Source: Aequorivita antarctica
GTDB lineage: Bacteria; Bacteroidota; Bacteroidia; Flavobacteriales; Flavobacteriaceae
Reading direction: 5' to 3'
Length of the DNA: 64,000 nt
NCBI RefSeq assembly: GCF_007997155.1
Contig: NZ_VORT01000005.1
Coordinates: 62,001-126,000 of the forward strand
A program made the translations under genes and the position numbers. The notes below the pieces were generated by a model. The model was not told where the DNA came from. It worked only from the letters and a program-made list of their open reading frames with translations, and did no database searches. Shown here piece after piece: positions 17,922 through 25,655 of the stretch; positions within the stretch are counted from its first letter, which is position 1, and each line of letters begins with the position of its first letter.

Positions 17922-18512
17922 TTATTCGGCGTAAGCGTGCTTGTATTCCTTTCCACTTAAAATAGTGCGCATGTCTTTTTCAAGACTTTCAATCGGGTAT
18001 TCCACGATTCGGCCCAATTCCTTTTCGTTTTTGTAAAAAATGATGGTCGGAACGTTTGTTATGTTTTTTCCCTCTTCAAAACCTTGTGGGGTGGTTTTTT
18101 CTTCAGAAACGGTAATTAAAGTGAGTTTGGATTCATCAAAATCAGCATCGTCCAGAATTTTATAAAAATGTGGAGTTTCGCGTTGGCTGTCTTCGCACCA
18201 AGTTCCCATAAATACGGAGATGTTTACATCTTTTAAAAGAGGTTTTAGTTGTTCCACAGTTTCAGAATCTGCTTTGTAATCTGCATATCCAGTATTAAAC
18301 CAATCTTTAAACGCGTCCATTTGAAAACCTTTGCGGTTGGCTTTTCCCAAAAGCATTACAGAATCTTCATAGGGAACAGTGTCGTTTATTTTTTCTTTTG
18401 GGTTTTCTGAAGTCATTTCTGTCGAAGTGCTCTTTTTCACTTTGTTTTTCTCTTTTGATGAATTGCAGGCAACTAAAAAGGTTGCAGCGAGTATTATAAA
18501 TAGCTTTTTCAT
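17922..18512 (-). CDS. Thioredoxin-family lipoprotein with CxxS site
   Basis: The 196-residue protein has a lipoprotein signal (LAATFLVAC16), a charged linker and a thioredoxin-fold domain with WCEDSQRETP: the second cysteine of the usual CxxC is serine. Such a monothiol site fits disulfide isomerase or glutathionylation-type chemistry rather than classical reduction. The cis-Pro region is NVPTIIFYK. The gene lies 6 bases downstream of gpmI and is likely co-transcribed with it; a functional link is not evident. Confidence 0.85.
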   Translation of the reverse strand: MKKLFIILAATFLVACNSSKEKNKVKKSTSTEMTSENPKEKINDTVPYEDSVMLLGKANRKGFQMDAFKDWFNTGYADYKADSETVEQLKPLLKDVNISVFMGTWCEDSQRETPHFYKILDDADFDESKLTLITVSEEKTTPQGFEEGKNITNVPTIIFYKNEKELGRIVEYPIESLEKDMRTILSGKEYKHAYAE

Positions 18513-18518
18513 AAATTA

Positions 18519-20036
18519 TTAAATTAGGGAATGTTGTGTCATTATCTCAGGTTTTTCAATCCCCATAATATCGAGAATAGTTGGAGCCACATCAGCCAAA
18601 ATTCCGTTTTTAACGGCTTTAATTTCGTTGTCTACAATTATGATTGGAACCGGATTTATAGTATGCGCTGTGTTTGGTGAGCCATCGGCGTTTCGCATGG
18701 TTTCGCTATTTCCATGGTCAGCAATTATGATTGTGGCATAATGACTTTCCAAGGCTTGTTCCACAATTGCTTTGGCACATTTATCGACCGTTTCGCAGGC
18801 TTTAACAGCTGCTTCAAAAACACCGGTATGACCAACCATATCTGCGTTTGCAAAATTTAAGCAGATAAAATCGGCAGTTTCGTTTTCAATTTCTGGTAAA
18901 ATCATATCCCGAAGTTCATAGGCACTCATTTCGGGTTTTAAATCGTAAGTGGCGACAGTAGGCGAGGGGCAAAGAATGCGTTTTTCGCCCTCAAAAGCAA
19001 TTTCTCTTCCGCCAGAAAAGAAGAAGGTAACGTGTGGATATTTTTCTGTTTCCGCAATGCGAATTTGCTTCTTTCCGTTTTTTTCCAATAATTCGCCTAA
19101 GGTATCATGTAAATTCTCCTTGTTGTAAACCACGTGAATATTTCCGAAGGAATCATCGTAATTGGTAAGTGTTACGAAATACAACGGAAGCGTTTTCATC
19201 CCAAAAGTTTCGTGATCTTTTTGTGTTAAAACCTCGGTGAGCTGCCTGCCGCGATCGGTTCTAAAGTTGAAGAAAATAACAACATCATCCTTTTCAATGG
19301 TTGCAACGGGTTTACCTTCGGAGGTAGTCATTACAATTGGTTCAATGAACTCATCTGTAATTCCTTCGGCATAACTTTCGGCTATACTTTTTAAAGCATC
19401 TTGTGAGGGTTTACCCTCTCCGAAGACCAATAAGTCATAGGCCTTCTTTACGCGCTCCCAGCGCTTGTCGCGATCCATGGCATAATAACGCCCAATAATT
19501 GAAGCCAGTTTTCCACCTGTTTTTTCCAAATGCTTTTCCAATTCTTCAATAAAACCTTTCCCAGAATGTGGATCAACATCGCGACCATCGGTGAAAGCGT
19601 GGACGTACACATTTTTCAAACCATCGCTTTGAGCCGCAGTTAACAATCCCTTTAAATGATTTATGTGCGAATGCACACCTCCGTTGGAAACCAGTCCTAG
19701 AAAATGTACTTTTTTGTTGTGGCTTTTTGCGTATTCAAAGGCTTTTTGCAGTTCGGGTTCGTTGCTCAACGTGCCTTTTTCAACCGCCATATTTATTTTG
19801 GCAAGATCTTGATAAATGATTCTTCCAGCTCCTAGATTCATATGACCCACTTCGCTGTTGCCCATTTGGCCGTCGGGCAGACCAACGTTCATCCCGTGGG
19901 TAAGCAATTGTGCGTGTGGATATTTTTTATAAAGTGAATCAATAAAAGGTGTCTCGGCCTTTGCTATGGCGGAAACTGAAGGGTCTTGCGTAATGCCCCA
20001 ACCATCGAGGATCATTAAAAGGACTTTTTTATTCAT
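18519..20036 (-). CDS. gpmI: 2,3-bisphosphoglycerate-independent phosphoglycerate mutase
   Basis: GpmI interconverts 3- and 2-phosphoglycerate in glycolysis and gluconeogenesis using two metal ions. The 505-residue protein has normal length, the N-terminal metal site MILDGWG, the phosphorylated serine in GNSEVGHMNLGAGR (Ser61), the FTDGRDVDPHSG loop and the late metal ligands in ADHGNSE and NTAHT. The -7 box TATCTTTG ends four bases before the ATG. The gene is the first of a two-gene unit with the thioredoxin-like lipoprotein. Confidence 0.97.
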   Translation of the reverse strand: MNKKVLLMILDGWGITQDPSVSAIAKAETPFIDSLYKKYPHAQLLTHGMNVGLPDGQMGNSEVGHMNLGAGRIIYQDLAKINMAVEKGTLSNEPELQKAFEYAKSHNKKVHFLGLVSNGGVHSHINHLKGLLTAAQSDGLKNVYVHAFTDGRDVDPHSGKGFIEELEKHLEKTGGKLASIIGRYYAMDRDKRWERVKKAYDLLVFGEGKPSQDALKSIAESYAEGITDEFIEPIVMTTSEGKPVATIEKDDVVIFFNFRTDRGRQLTEVLTQKDHETFGMKTLPLYFVTLTNYDDSFGNIHVVYNKENLHDTLGELLEKNGKKQIRIAETEKYPHVTFFFSGGREIAFEGEKRILCPSPTVATYDLKPEMSAYELRDMILPEIENETADFICLNFANADMVGHTGVFEAAVKACETVDKCAKAIVEQALESHYATIIIADHGNSETMRNADGSPNTAHTINPVPIIIVDNEIKAVKNGILADVAPTILDIMGIEKPEIMTQHSLI

Positions 20037-20040
20037 GGTG

Positions 20041-20048
20041 CAAAGATA
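20041..20048 (-). promoter_or_regulatory. -7 promoter element of gpmI, implying a near-leaderless mRNA
   Basis: On the minus strand TATCTTTG is followed by CACC and then the ATG of gpmI. As transcription in Bacteroidota starts a few bases after this box, the mRNA should begin at or next to the start codon. Confidence 0.6.
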
Positions 20049-20098
20049 CGAAGCGGATTTGGGAAATTTAGATTCGAAGTATTTTCAATTTTAATATA

Positions 20099-20842
20099 TT
20101 AAAATAATTTCGGATTGATATCCAGAATATTCTCTTTCAAATATTTTTGAGTGAAAGCTTCTGAAAAATGAGCATTGCCCATAATTTTTTCTTCAGAGAG
20201 CATTTTCTTTACGTCAATTTGTTCTTTATAAGCCTTCAACATTGGAATAGAAACGGGCGCATAGCTAAAATGCCAGGGCTCATATTTAAAGCCTTTTCGG
20301 TTGCCGTTGTCTGTGTAAACTTCATAAAAACCAAAACTTTCAGAATGATTATTCAGCCACGTTTTCAATTTGCAATAAGGACCCGTTCCGTGAAAATTTT
20401 CGGGCATCAACACATTTGCGGGTCGGGGGGCGTTGGCGTCTATTATATCGATATCGGTTCCCCAATGATGACGCGAAGTGCCAGGAATAGTGGAATATTC
20501 AATGATTTTTTCAATCGCCTTCTCTGGCGAAAGCCCTTCGGAAGTGAATTTTCTATATTTTCCTTCAAAAATTTCTTTCTGTCGCTGAAAGCTTCGATAG
20601 GCGGAAACTACTTCAATGTTTATGTTTTCTTTCGCAGCAGCGGACCTCATTTTGCTAAATGCATCCTTCGCGGTTTTGTGCATTTTTGAAGTGTAACTGT
20701 CGCCCACAATATCTGGATTTCCCTTTCCAATCAATTGGTTTCGGGTAAATTCTCCCATAAAATTTTTGAAAGATAACTGCGGCAATATTGCCAAACTTAT
20801 TCCTGCAATACCTGAAATCTTGATGAATTCTTTTCGTCTCAT
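20099..20842 (-). CDS. M15 D-alanyl-D-alanine carboxypeptidase (VanY type)
   Basis: The 247-residue protein should trim terminal D-alanine from peptidoglycan stem peptides outside the cytoplasm. Zinc-site motifs are SRHHWGTDIDI (His and Asp) and EPWHFSY (His), and SAYRSFQRQKEIF is the usual upstream segment. The N-terminus (MRRKEFIKISGIAGISLAILP) is a cleavable or anchoring signal with RRKEFIK, loosely like a Tat signal. The gene ends 63 bases upstream of the gpmI start. Confidence 0.88.
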   Translation of the reverse strand: MRRKEFIKISGIAGISLAILPQLSFKNFMGEFTRNQLIGKGNPDIVGDSYTSKMHKTAKDAFSKMRSAAAKENINIEVVSAYRSFQRQKEIFEGKYRKFTSEGLSPEKAIEKIIEYSTIPGTSRHHWGTDIDIIDANAPRPANVLMPENFHGTGPYCKLKTWLNNHSESFGFYEVYTDNGNRKGFKYEPWHFSYAPVSIPMLKAYKEQIDVKKMLSEEKIMGNAHFSEAFTQKYLKENILDINPKLF

Positions 20843-21011
20843 TAAATGTGAATATTCTAAGTTTTTGAGTTTACTAAATTCGTTAAAAATAATTTAGTAG
20901 TCGGTTACTGTTTTCTTTTTTAATTCAATTTTTACAATTGAAAACGTTTTTCTTCCGAAGAAAAACTAAAGTATTTTATACATTTACTAACCATTTAAAA
21001 TTCGAAATAGT

Positions 21012-22568
21012 ATGACTCCCAAAAAACTATCCGCATTAGTGTTGTTTTCCGGTTTGGCTGTTGCTTCCGTAGCTGCCCAAAACGTAATGATAACCAATAA
21101 TAATTCGCCAAATGAACCTTCCATAATGATGAATCCGCTTAACACAGATATTCTAGTTGCGGGTGCAAACTTGAACAACTTGTATAATAGTAGCGATGGT
21201 GGGCTTACGTGGAGCGAACAGGAAATGACTTCCAGCTATGGTGTTTGGGGCGACCCTGCTTTTGATGTAGATACAGAGGGTAATTTTTACTATTTCCACC
21301 TTTCAAATCCTGCTAGCGGAAACTGGATTGATAGAATTGTATGTCAGAAATCTACAGACAATGGCAATACTTGGAGCAGCGGAACCTACACAGGTTTGAA
21401 TGGCGCCAAAGCGCAGGACAAACAGTGGAGCGTAATTGATCGTACCAATAACAATATATATTTAACATGGACGCAGTTTGACGACTATGGAAGCAGCAAT
21501 CCGAACGATAAATCGATCATTCTTTTTTCAAAATCTACCGATGGCGGTGAAAACTGGTCAACACCTAAAAAGATAAACAGTGTTGACGGTAACTGTATAG
21601 ATGAAGACGATACCACTGAAGGAGCAGTTCCCGCAGTTGGTCCCAATGGAGAGATTTATGTTGCTTGGGCAGGACCCAACGGACTTGTTTTCAACAGATC
21701 GTTAGATCAAGGAGAAACTTGGTTGCCCCAAGAAATTGCAATAGATCCAATGCCTACAGGCTGGGATTATTCCATTCCCGGGATTAGCCGCGCCAATGGT
21801 TTGCCTATAACAAAATGCGACCTTAGCGGTGGCCCAAATAATGGAACTATCTACGTAAACTGGAGCGACCAACGAAATGGCGCAAATGACACAGATGTGT
21901 TTATGAGTAAATCTACCGATGGTGGCGATACTTGGAGCGCGCCCATAAGGGTGAATGACGACCCAGCCGGAAAACAACAGTTTTTTACTTGGATGGATAT
22001 TGATCAGACTAATGGAAATCTGTTCTTTGTATTTTACGATAGAAGGGAATATACAGATAATAAGACGGACGTTTATCTTGCCTATTCAGATGATGGTGGA
22101 AATACAATTACCAACAAACGAATCAGTGAATCACCATTTACGCCCAATTCGGGAGTTTTCTTTGGCGATTACACCAATATTGTGGCGCATAATAACGTGA
22201 TCAGACCTATCTGGACACGGTTGCAGGGCAGTCAACTGAGTATTTGGACAGATGTTACTCCGTCCCCAATTCTATTTGCTGGAAACGGAGCGGCGCAGCA
22301 AGTAAACAACGTGATGCAATACCCAAACCCCGCCAGCGATATAAGCTATGTTTCTTTTAAACTCCACGAAGAAGCTACCGTTAGTATCGATCTTTTTGAT
22401 GCCCAGGGTAGAAAAGTTTATACGGTGATGAACAATGAAACCAAAGGTTATGGCAAGTATATTATCCCAATGAATTTAAGTGAAATGAATCTTGCAAATG
22501 GCAGCTATTTCTGCAAACTGACAGTGAACGGAGAGTCTAAAACCCTTAGAATGATTGTAGTTGAATAA
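21012..22568 (+). CDS. BNR-repeat (sialidase-like) secreted protein with T9SS sorting domain
   Basis: The 518-residue protein has a signal peptide (ending VASVAAQ), a propeller region with five good Asp boxes (SDGGLTW, STDNGNTW, STDGGENW, SLDQGETW, STDGGDTW) and a weaker sixth (SDDGGNT), and a T9SS type A sorting domain (about 430-518: YPNPASDISYVSF and a final LRMIVVE). Asp boxes mark sialidase-fold propellers, but I do not see the arginine triad that would prove sialidase activity. The stop overlaps the start of the following GNAT gene (TAATG). Confidence 0.88.
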   Translation: MTPKKLSALVLFSGLAVASVAAQNVMITNNNSPNEPSIMMNPLNTDILVAGANLNNLYNSSDGGLTWSEQEMTSSYGVWGDPAFDVDTEGNFYYFHLSNPASGNWIDRIVCQKSTDNGNTWSSGTYTGLNGAKAQDKQWSVIDRTNNNIYLTWTQFDDYGSSNPNDKSIILFSKSTDGGENWSTPKKINSVDGNCIDEDDTTEGAVPAVGPNGEIYVAWAGPNGLVFNRSLDQGETWLPQEIAIDPMPTGWDYSIPGISRANGLPITKCDLSGGPNNGTIYVNWSDQRNGANDTDVFMSKSTDGGDTWSAPIRVNDDPAGKQQFFTWMDIDQTNGNLFFVFYDRREYTDNKTDVYLAYSDDGGNTITNKRISESPFTPNSGVFFGDYTNIVAHNNVIRPIWTRLQGSQLSIWTDVTPSPILFAGNGAAQQVNNVMQYPNPASDISYVSFKLHEEATVSIDLFDAQGRKVYTVMNNETKGYGKYIIPMNLSEMNLANGSYFCKLTVNGESKTLRMIVVE

Positions 22569-23005
22569 TGGCTTCAGAAAGTAAAATTATTATTGAAATT
22601 ATTCCTTCTTCTGAAATTTTCAGCATCATTCCATTGTTGCAAAAACTTGGGAATTACACGGTTTCTGAAGCGCTTATAAAAGAGCGTTTACAGGAAATGA
22701 CGCAACAGAACTACGAATGTCTGGGTATTTTTGATGCTGAAAAATTAATTGGTACGTGTGGCTTGTGGTTCCAAACCCGCCATTATGCAGGCAAAAGTAT
22801 GGAGATGGATCACGTAATTATTGACGATGCCTACCGAAGCCGAGGAATTGGAAAAATGCTGATAGAATTTATTAGTGATTACGCCAAGAAAAAATCCTGC
22901 AATTGGGTTGAGCTAAATAGTTATGTACACAATTTTCCTTCCCATAAATTTTTCTATAGCCAAGGTTTTGTGGCGAAGGGATACCATTTTGTGAAGGAGC
23001 TTTGA
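22568..23005 (+). CDS. GNAT family N-acetyltransferase
   Basis: The 145-residue cytosolic protein has a GNAT fold with the acetyl-CoA pyrophosphate loop RSRGIGKMLIEF and a C-terminal HKFFYSQGFVAKGYHF typical of aminoglycoside/small-molecule acetyltransferases. The substrate is unknown. Its ATG shares one base with the stop codon of the BNR protein gene, so translation is likely coupled although the two products act in different compartments. Its 3' end touches a palindromic repeat. Confidence 0.85.
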   Translation: MASESKIIIEIIPSSEIFSIIPLLQKLGNYTVSEALIKERLQEMTQQNYECLGIFDAEKLIGTCGLWFQTRHYAGKSMEMDHVIIDDAYRSRGIGKMLIEFISDYAKKKSCNWVELNSYVHNFPSHKFFYSQGFVAKGYHFVKEL

Positions 23006-23059
23006 CTTCAACTCCGCGCAGTCACCAGTCTCTCGGTCATTAAGCGGAGCCGAAATGAT
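23003..23059. repeat. Dispersed imperfect palindromic repeat, copy A
   Basis: This element of about 57 bp has a left arm (ACTTCAACTCCGCGCAGTCA) and a right arm (GGTCATTAAGCGGAGCCGAA, followed by ATGA) that are partial inverted complements. The same two-arm element occurs reversed at 38831-38883. It bridges the stop codon of the GNAT gene and the 3' end of pepE, supplying the last codons of pepE. Confidence 0.65.
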
Positions 23060-23756
23060 CTGTAAATATAGTTCCAGTTTCCACTTCATAAGGTTCTTTC
23101 CCCTGCTCAAACACGCGGGCTTTTAGTTCACCTTTCAGAATAATTTCATCTCCATTTACAAGTAACCAACTTCCTTCACGCAGTCCAACAACAGGCACGG
23201 AGTTTTGCGTATGAAATTCCGCAATGCGTGTTTCGCGTGTTTCGCCCATATGCTTGCTGTTTGGTTCTGGGTCCAAATAATGCGGGTTGAGGTTAAAAGG
23301 AATAACACCCAAGGTTTTAAACGATGGCGGATAAACAATAGGCATATCATTGGTGGTCTGCATAGATACACCACAAATATTACTGCCAGCACTTGTCCCC
23401 ATATATGCCAAACCGTTAAAAATAGCTTCGCGAAGCGGTTGCATCAACTCCAAACGGTAAAGTGCGCTTACCAAAACAAAAGTATTTCCGCCACCCGTAA
23501 AGGCGCCTTTTGCGTTCTTAATAGCTTCCACAGGATTTTCAAAAGTGTGCAGCCCAATCAGTTTTTTACCAATTTTGCTGAAAGCCTTTGCAGCTTTTTC
23601 AGTGTATTCGTCGTGGGTTATGCCACCAGGGCGTGCGTAGGGGATGAAGATAACTTCTTCAGTATCTTTAAAAAACGCAGCCATTTGTTCGGTTAGATAA
23701 TCTAGATATTTCCCGCCGTATACGGTACTGGTGCTTGCTATTAATAGATTTTTCAT
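23040..23756 (-). CDS. pepE: Dipeptidase E (peptidase S51)
   Basis: PepE cleaves dipeptides with N-terminal aspartate in the cytosol. The 238-residue protein from ATG 23756 shows KNLLIASTSTVYGGKYL, IPYARPGG, GGGNTF and the nucleophile serine in MGTSAGSNICG. The reading frame is open to 23834, but family members start near MKNLL and a repeat occupies the upstream part. The final residues (DHFGSA) are encoded by the palindromic repeat at 23003-23059, so the C-terminus was probably remodelled by it. Confidence 0.92.
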   Translation of the reverse strand: MKNLLIASTSTVYGGKYLDYLTEQMAAFFKDTEEVIFIPYARPGGITHDEYTEKAAKAFSKIGKKLIGLHTFENPVEAIKNAKGAFTGGGNTFVLVSALYRLELMQPLREAIFNGLAYMGTSAGSNICGVSMQTTNDMPIVYPPSFKTLGVIPFNLNPHYLDPEPNSKHMGETRETRIAEFHTQNSVPVVGLREGSWLLVNGDEIILKGELKARVFEQGKEPYEVETGTIFTDHFGSA

Positions 23757-23767
23757 AGTTTCAAATT

Positions 23768-23799
23768 GTTCCCTTCGGCCCTGCCCAGGGAACGAGGAG
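23768..23799. repeat. Short palindromic element upstream of pepE
   Basis: GTTCCCT (23768-23774) and AGGGAAC (23787-23793) form a 7-base stem around a GC-rich loop; the GGGCAGGGCCGAAGGG sequence on the minus strand resembles the AGCGGAGCCGAAG core of the other dispersed repeats. Thus pepE is flanked by such elements on both sides. Confidence 0.45.
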
Positions 23800-23882
23800 T
23801 ATTTTTTCAGAAATGTAAATTTAACTATTGACAATGTAAACTTTAAGTTTTCACTAACAAAACAAATCCGTACTTTTAGTGT

Positions 23883-24701
23883 ATGACAAAAAAACTACTT
23901 CTTCTATTATTTATCGTCACTTCTCCCGCACTTTTTGCGCAGGATATTGACCGCACCAAAATTTCTGGAAAAATTCATGTGCCCCAAGGCGAGGATTCGG
24001 AAGGCATTTCTGTTTACAATATTTCTTCTCAAAAAGGAACCATCACCAATGCCGATGGGAGTTTTGAAATTGAAATAGCCGAAAACGACCGTGTACAAAT
24101 CACCGCGTTGCAATACCAATCCTTCACCGTGATTGTAGATAAAGGTATTGTGAATCGTAAAGTGATGAATATTTTTCTGAACCCTTCAGTTAACCAGTTA
24201 GAGGAAGTTGTGGTTCGTCCATACGACCTTTCAGGAAACATAAATGCAGATGTTAAAAAAATCCCCACTTATAACGGTACAAAGGATTTGAAGCTTTCCT
24301 ATTACAATTTGAAATACGGTGATGATCTTGATCCTGACGATAAAACTAAAATTGAAAGCAATGCTGCAGAGGAGGCCCTTCATAGCAATACATTGAAAAA
24401 TGGAGCAAATGTGCTGGCAATTTTAGGCGGGGTGGCTCAGCTACTTTTTCCAAATGGAGAGAAAATTTCAATAGTTGAACAACAAGAGAATCAAAGTTTG
24501 TTAAGCAACAATATTCAACAGCGGTTTAGTAAAGATTTCATTGCTGCAAATTTTGATATCCCCGAAGACAAAGCGGTAGACTTTCTCTTCTATGCCCAAG
24601 AAAACGGTCTGGATCAAGATTTGCTAAAACCCAAAAACGAAATTCAGTTGATGGAATTTCTTTTCAAAAAAAGCAAGGAATATAAAGTGCGCGGTGAGTA
24701 A
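23883..24701 (+). CDS. CarboxypepD_reg-like exported protein (copy 1)
   Basis: The 272-residue protein has a signal peptide (ending SPALFAQ) and a carboxypeptidase-regulatory-like beta domain (about 27-115: ISGKIHVPQGEDSEGISVYN, TNADGSFEI, LEEVVV) as found at the start of TonB-dependent receptors, but here free-standing. A helical C-terminal part (about 120-272) begins with a LSGNINADVKKI motif shared with the next gene. Function is unknown; envelope location is inferred. It overlaps the next gene by 8 bases. A decayed copy of its 3' end lies at 26978-27046. Confidence 0.82.
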   Translation: MTKKLLLLLFIVTSPALFAQDIDRTKISGKIHVPQGEDSEGISVYNISSQKGTITNADGSFEIEIAENDRVQITALQYQSFTVIVDKGIVNRKVMNIFLNPSVNQLEEVVVRPYDLSGNINADVKKIPTYNGTKDLKLSYYNLKYGDDLDPDDKTKIESNAAEEALHSNTLKNGANVLAILGGVAQLLFPNGEKISIVEQQENQSLLSNNIQQRFSKDFIAANFDIPEDKAVDFLFYAQENGLDQDLLKPKNEIQLMEFLFKKSKEYKVRGE

Positions 24702-25467
24702 AAGAATTTTTTATAGTTTACTCATTTGCTTCTTTGCATTGCTTCAACTTTCCGCACAGCAAAAATCAATACAGGGAAAAATAACAAATGAAGCCGATAT
24801 TGAAGGCATCCACGTGTTGAATATAGCTTCGCGTTTTAATACCATTACCAATGAAAATGGTCATTTCTCCATTAATGTGAAACCGTCGGACACGCTTCTT
24901 TTTTCGTCTATAAAGTATATGCCCGAAAAAGTAGTGGTTACCGAAGCTATTTTTGAAAAAGGAGTTATTACCGTCAAACTCTCGGAACTGTTGAATGAGC
25001 TTGATGAAGTTTTTTTACAGCCAAACCTTTCAGGCAACATTGCGGCAGATCTTAAAAAAATTAAAACCGAAAAGCCCATTAATTTTGATGATGTTGGCAT
25101 TCCTGGATTTAAAGGGAAACCAGAGGAAAAAATTGTGCCTCTTTACTTTGCCGTGACTCCTTTGAGTGTCAATTTGGAAGCATTGTACAAACATATTTCG
25201 GGTTATTATAAAACTTTAAAAACCCGAAGAAAGTGGGAATATGAAAACAACGCCGTGGCACAAATGCTAAACTATTATACCGTTCCGTTTTTCACCACAA
25301 CCTACGGTATTTCTGAAAATAGAGTGTATGATTTCCTGCTTTTTTGTACTGAAACTACTTCTATAGAAAGTGATTTCAAAAATGAGCATTACGGAAAGGT
25401 TTTGCTTGTTTTAGATGAAAAGGCGAAGATTTATAACGAACGTATTGCTGGAGAAAATAAAGAATAG
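24694..25467 (+). CDS. CarboxypepD_reg-like exported protein (copy 2)
   Basis: The 257-residue paralogue of the preceding gene starts with GTG at 24694 inside the end of copy 1, so it is translationally coupled. It has a signal peptide (ending QLSAQ), the same regulatory-like beta domain (IQGKITNEADIEGIHVLN, TNENGHFSI, LDEVFLQ) and the LSGNIAADLKKI junction, followed by a C-terminal half that has diverged from copy 1. Role unknown; the arrangement before DUF6702- and M1-like genes suggests an envelope protein cluster. Confidence 0.8.
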   Translation: MSKRIFYSLLICFFALLQLSAQQKSIQGKITNEADIEGIHVLNIASRFNTITNENGHFSINVKPSDTLLFSSIKYMPEKVVVTEAIFEKGVITVKLSELLNELDEVFLQPNLSGNIAADLKKIKTEKPINFDDVGIPGFKGKPEEKIVPLYFAVTPLSVNLEALYKHISGYYKTLKTRRKWEYENNAVAQMLNYYTVPFFTTTYGISENRVYDFLLFCTETTSIESDFKNEHYGKVLLVLDEKAKIYNERIAGENKE

Positions 25468-25558
25468 GTATTTATAAAATAACGTAAAGAACTTGTCTAA
25501 GGTTCCATTTGTCGACTATTTTACTTAGTAAATTTTAATTACTAATAACATCAGATTG

Positions 25559-25652
25559 CAGTTAGGGCTATTTTAAATATAAAATAGTATCTTAATAGCA
25601 TATAAATTAATATCACTAAGAATTAATTTTAACACATATCTAACCCTAACTG
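25559..25652 (+). promoter_or_regulatory. Structured leader of the glycine-rich protein gene
   Basis: CAGTTAGGG (25559-25567) is exactly complementary to CCCTAACTG (25644-25652), which ends three bases before the ATG at 25656. Just inside the first arm is a perfect hairpin, CTATTTTA-AATA-TAAAATAG (25568-25587). If transcribed, the leader could fold so that the region next to the start codon is paired. Regulation is inference. Confidence 0.4.
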
Positions 25653-25655
25653 ATC

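Noticed and set aside
21012-22568. True sialidase
   Set aside because: Asp boxes show the propeller fold, but the arginine triad and catalytic residues of sialidases were not found, so only the fold is claimed.
22700-23834. Extended N-terminus of pepE to 23834
   Set aside because: The extra residues are encoded across a palindromic element and lack family support; the ATG at 23756 gives the standard PepE start.
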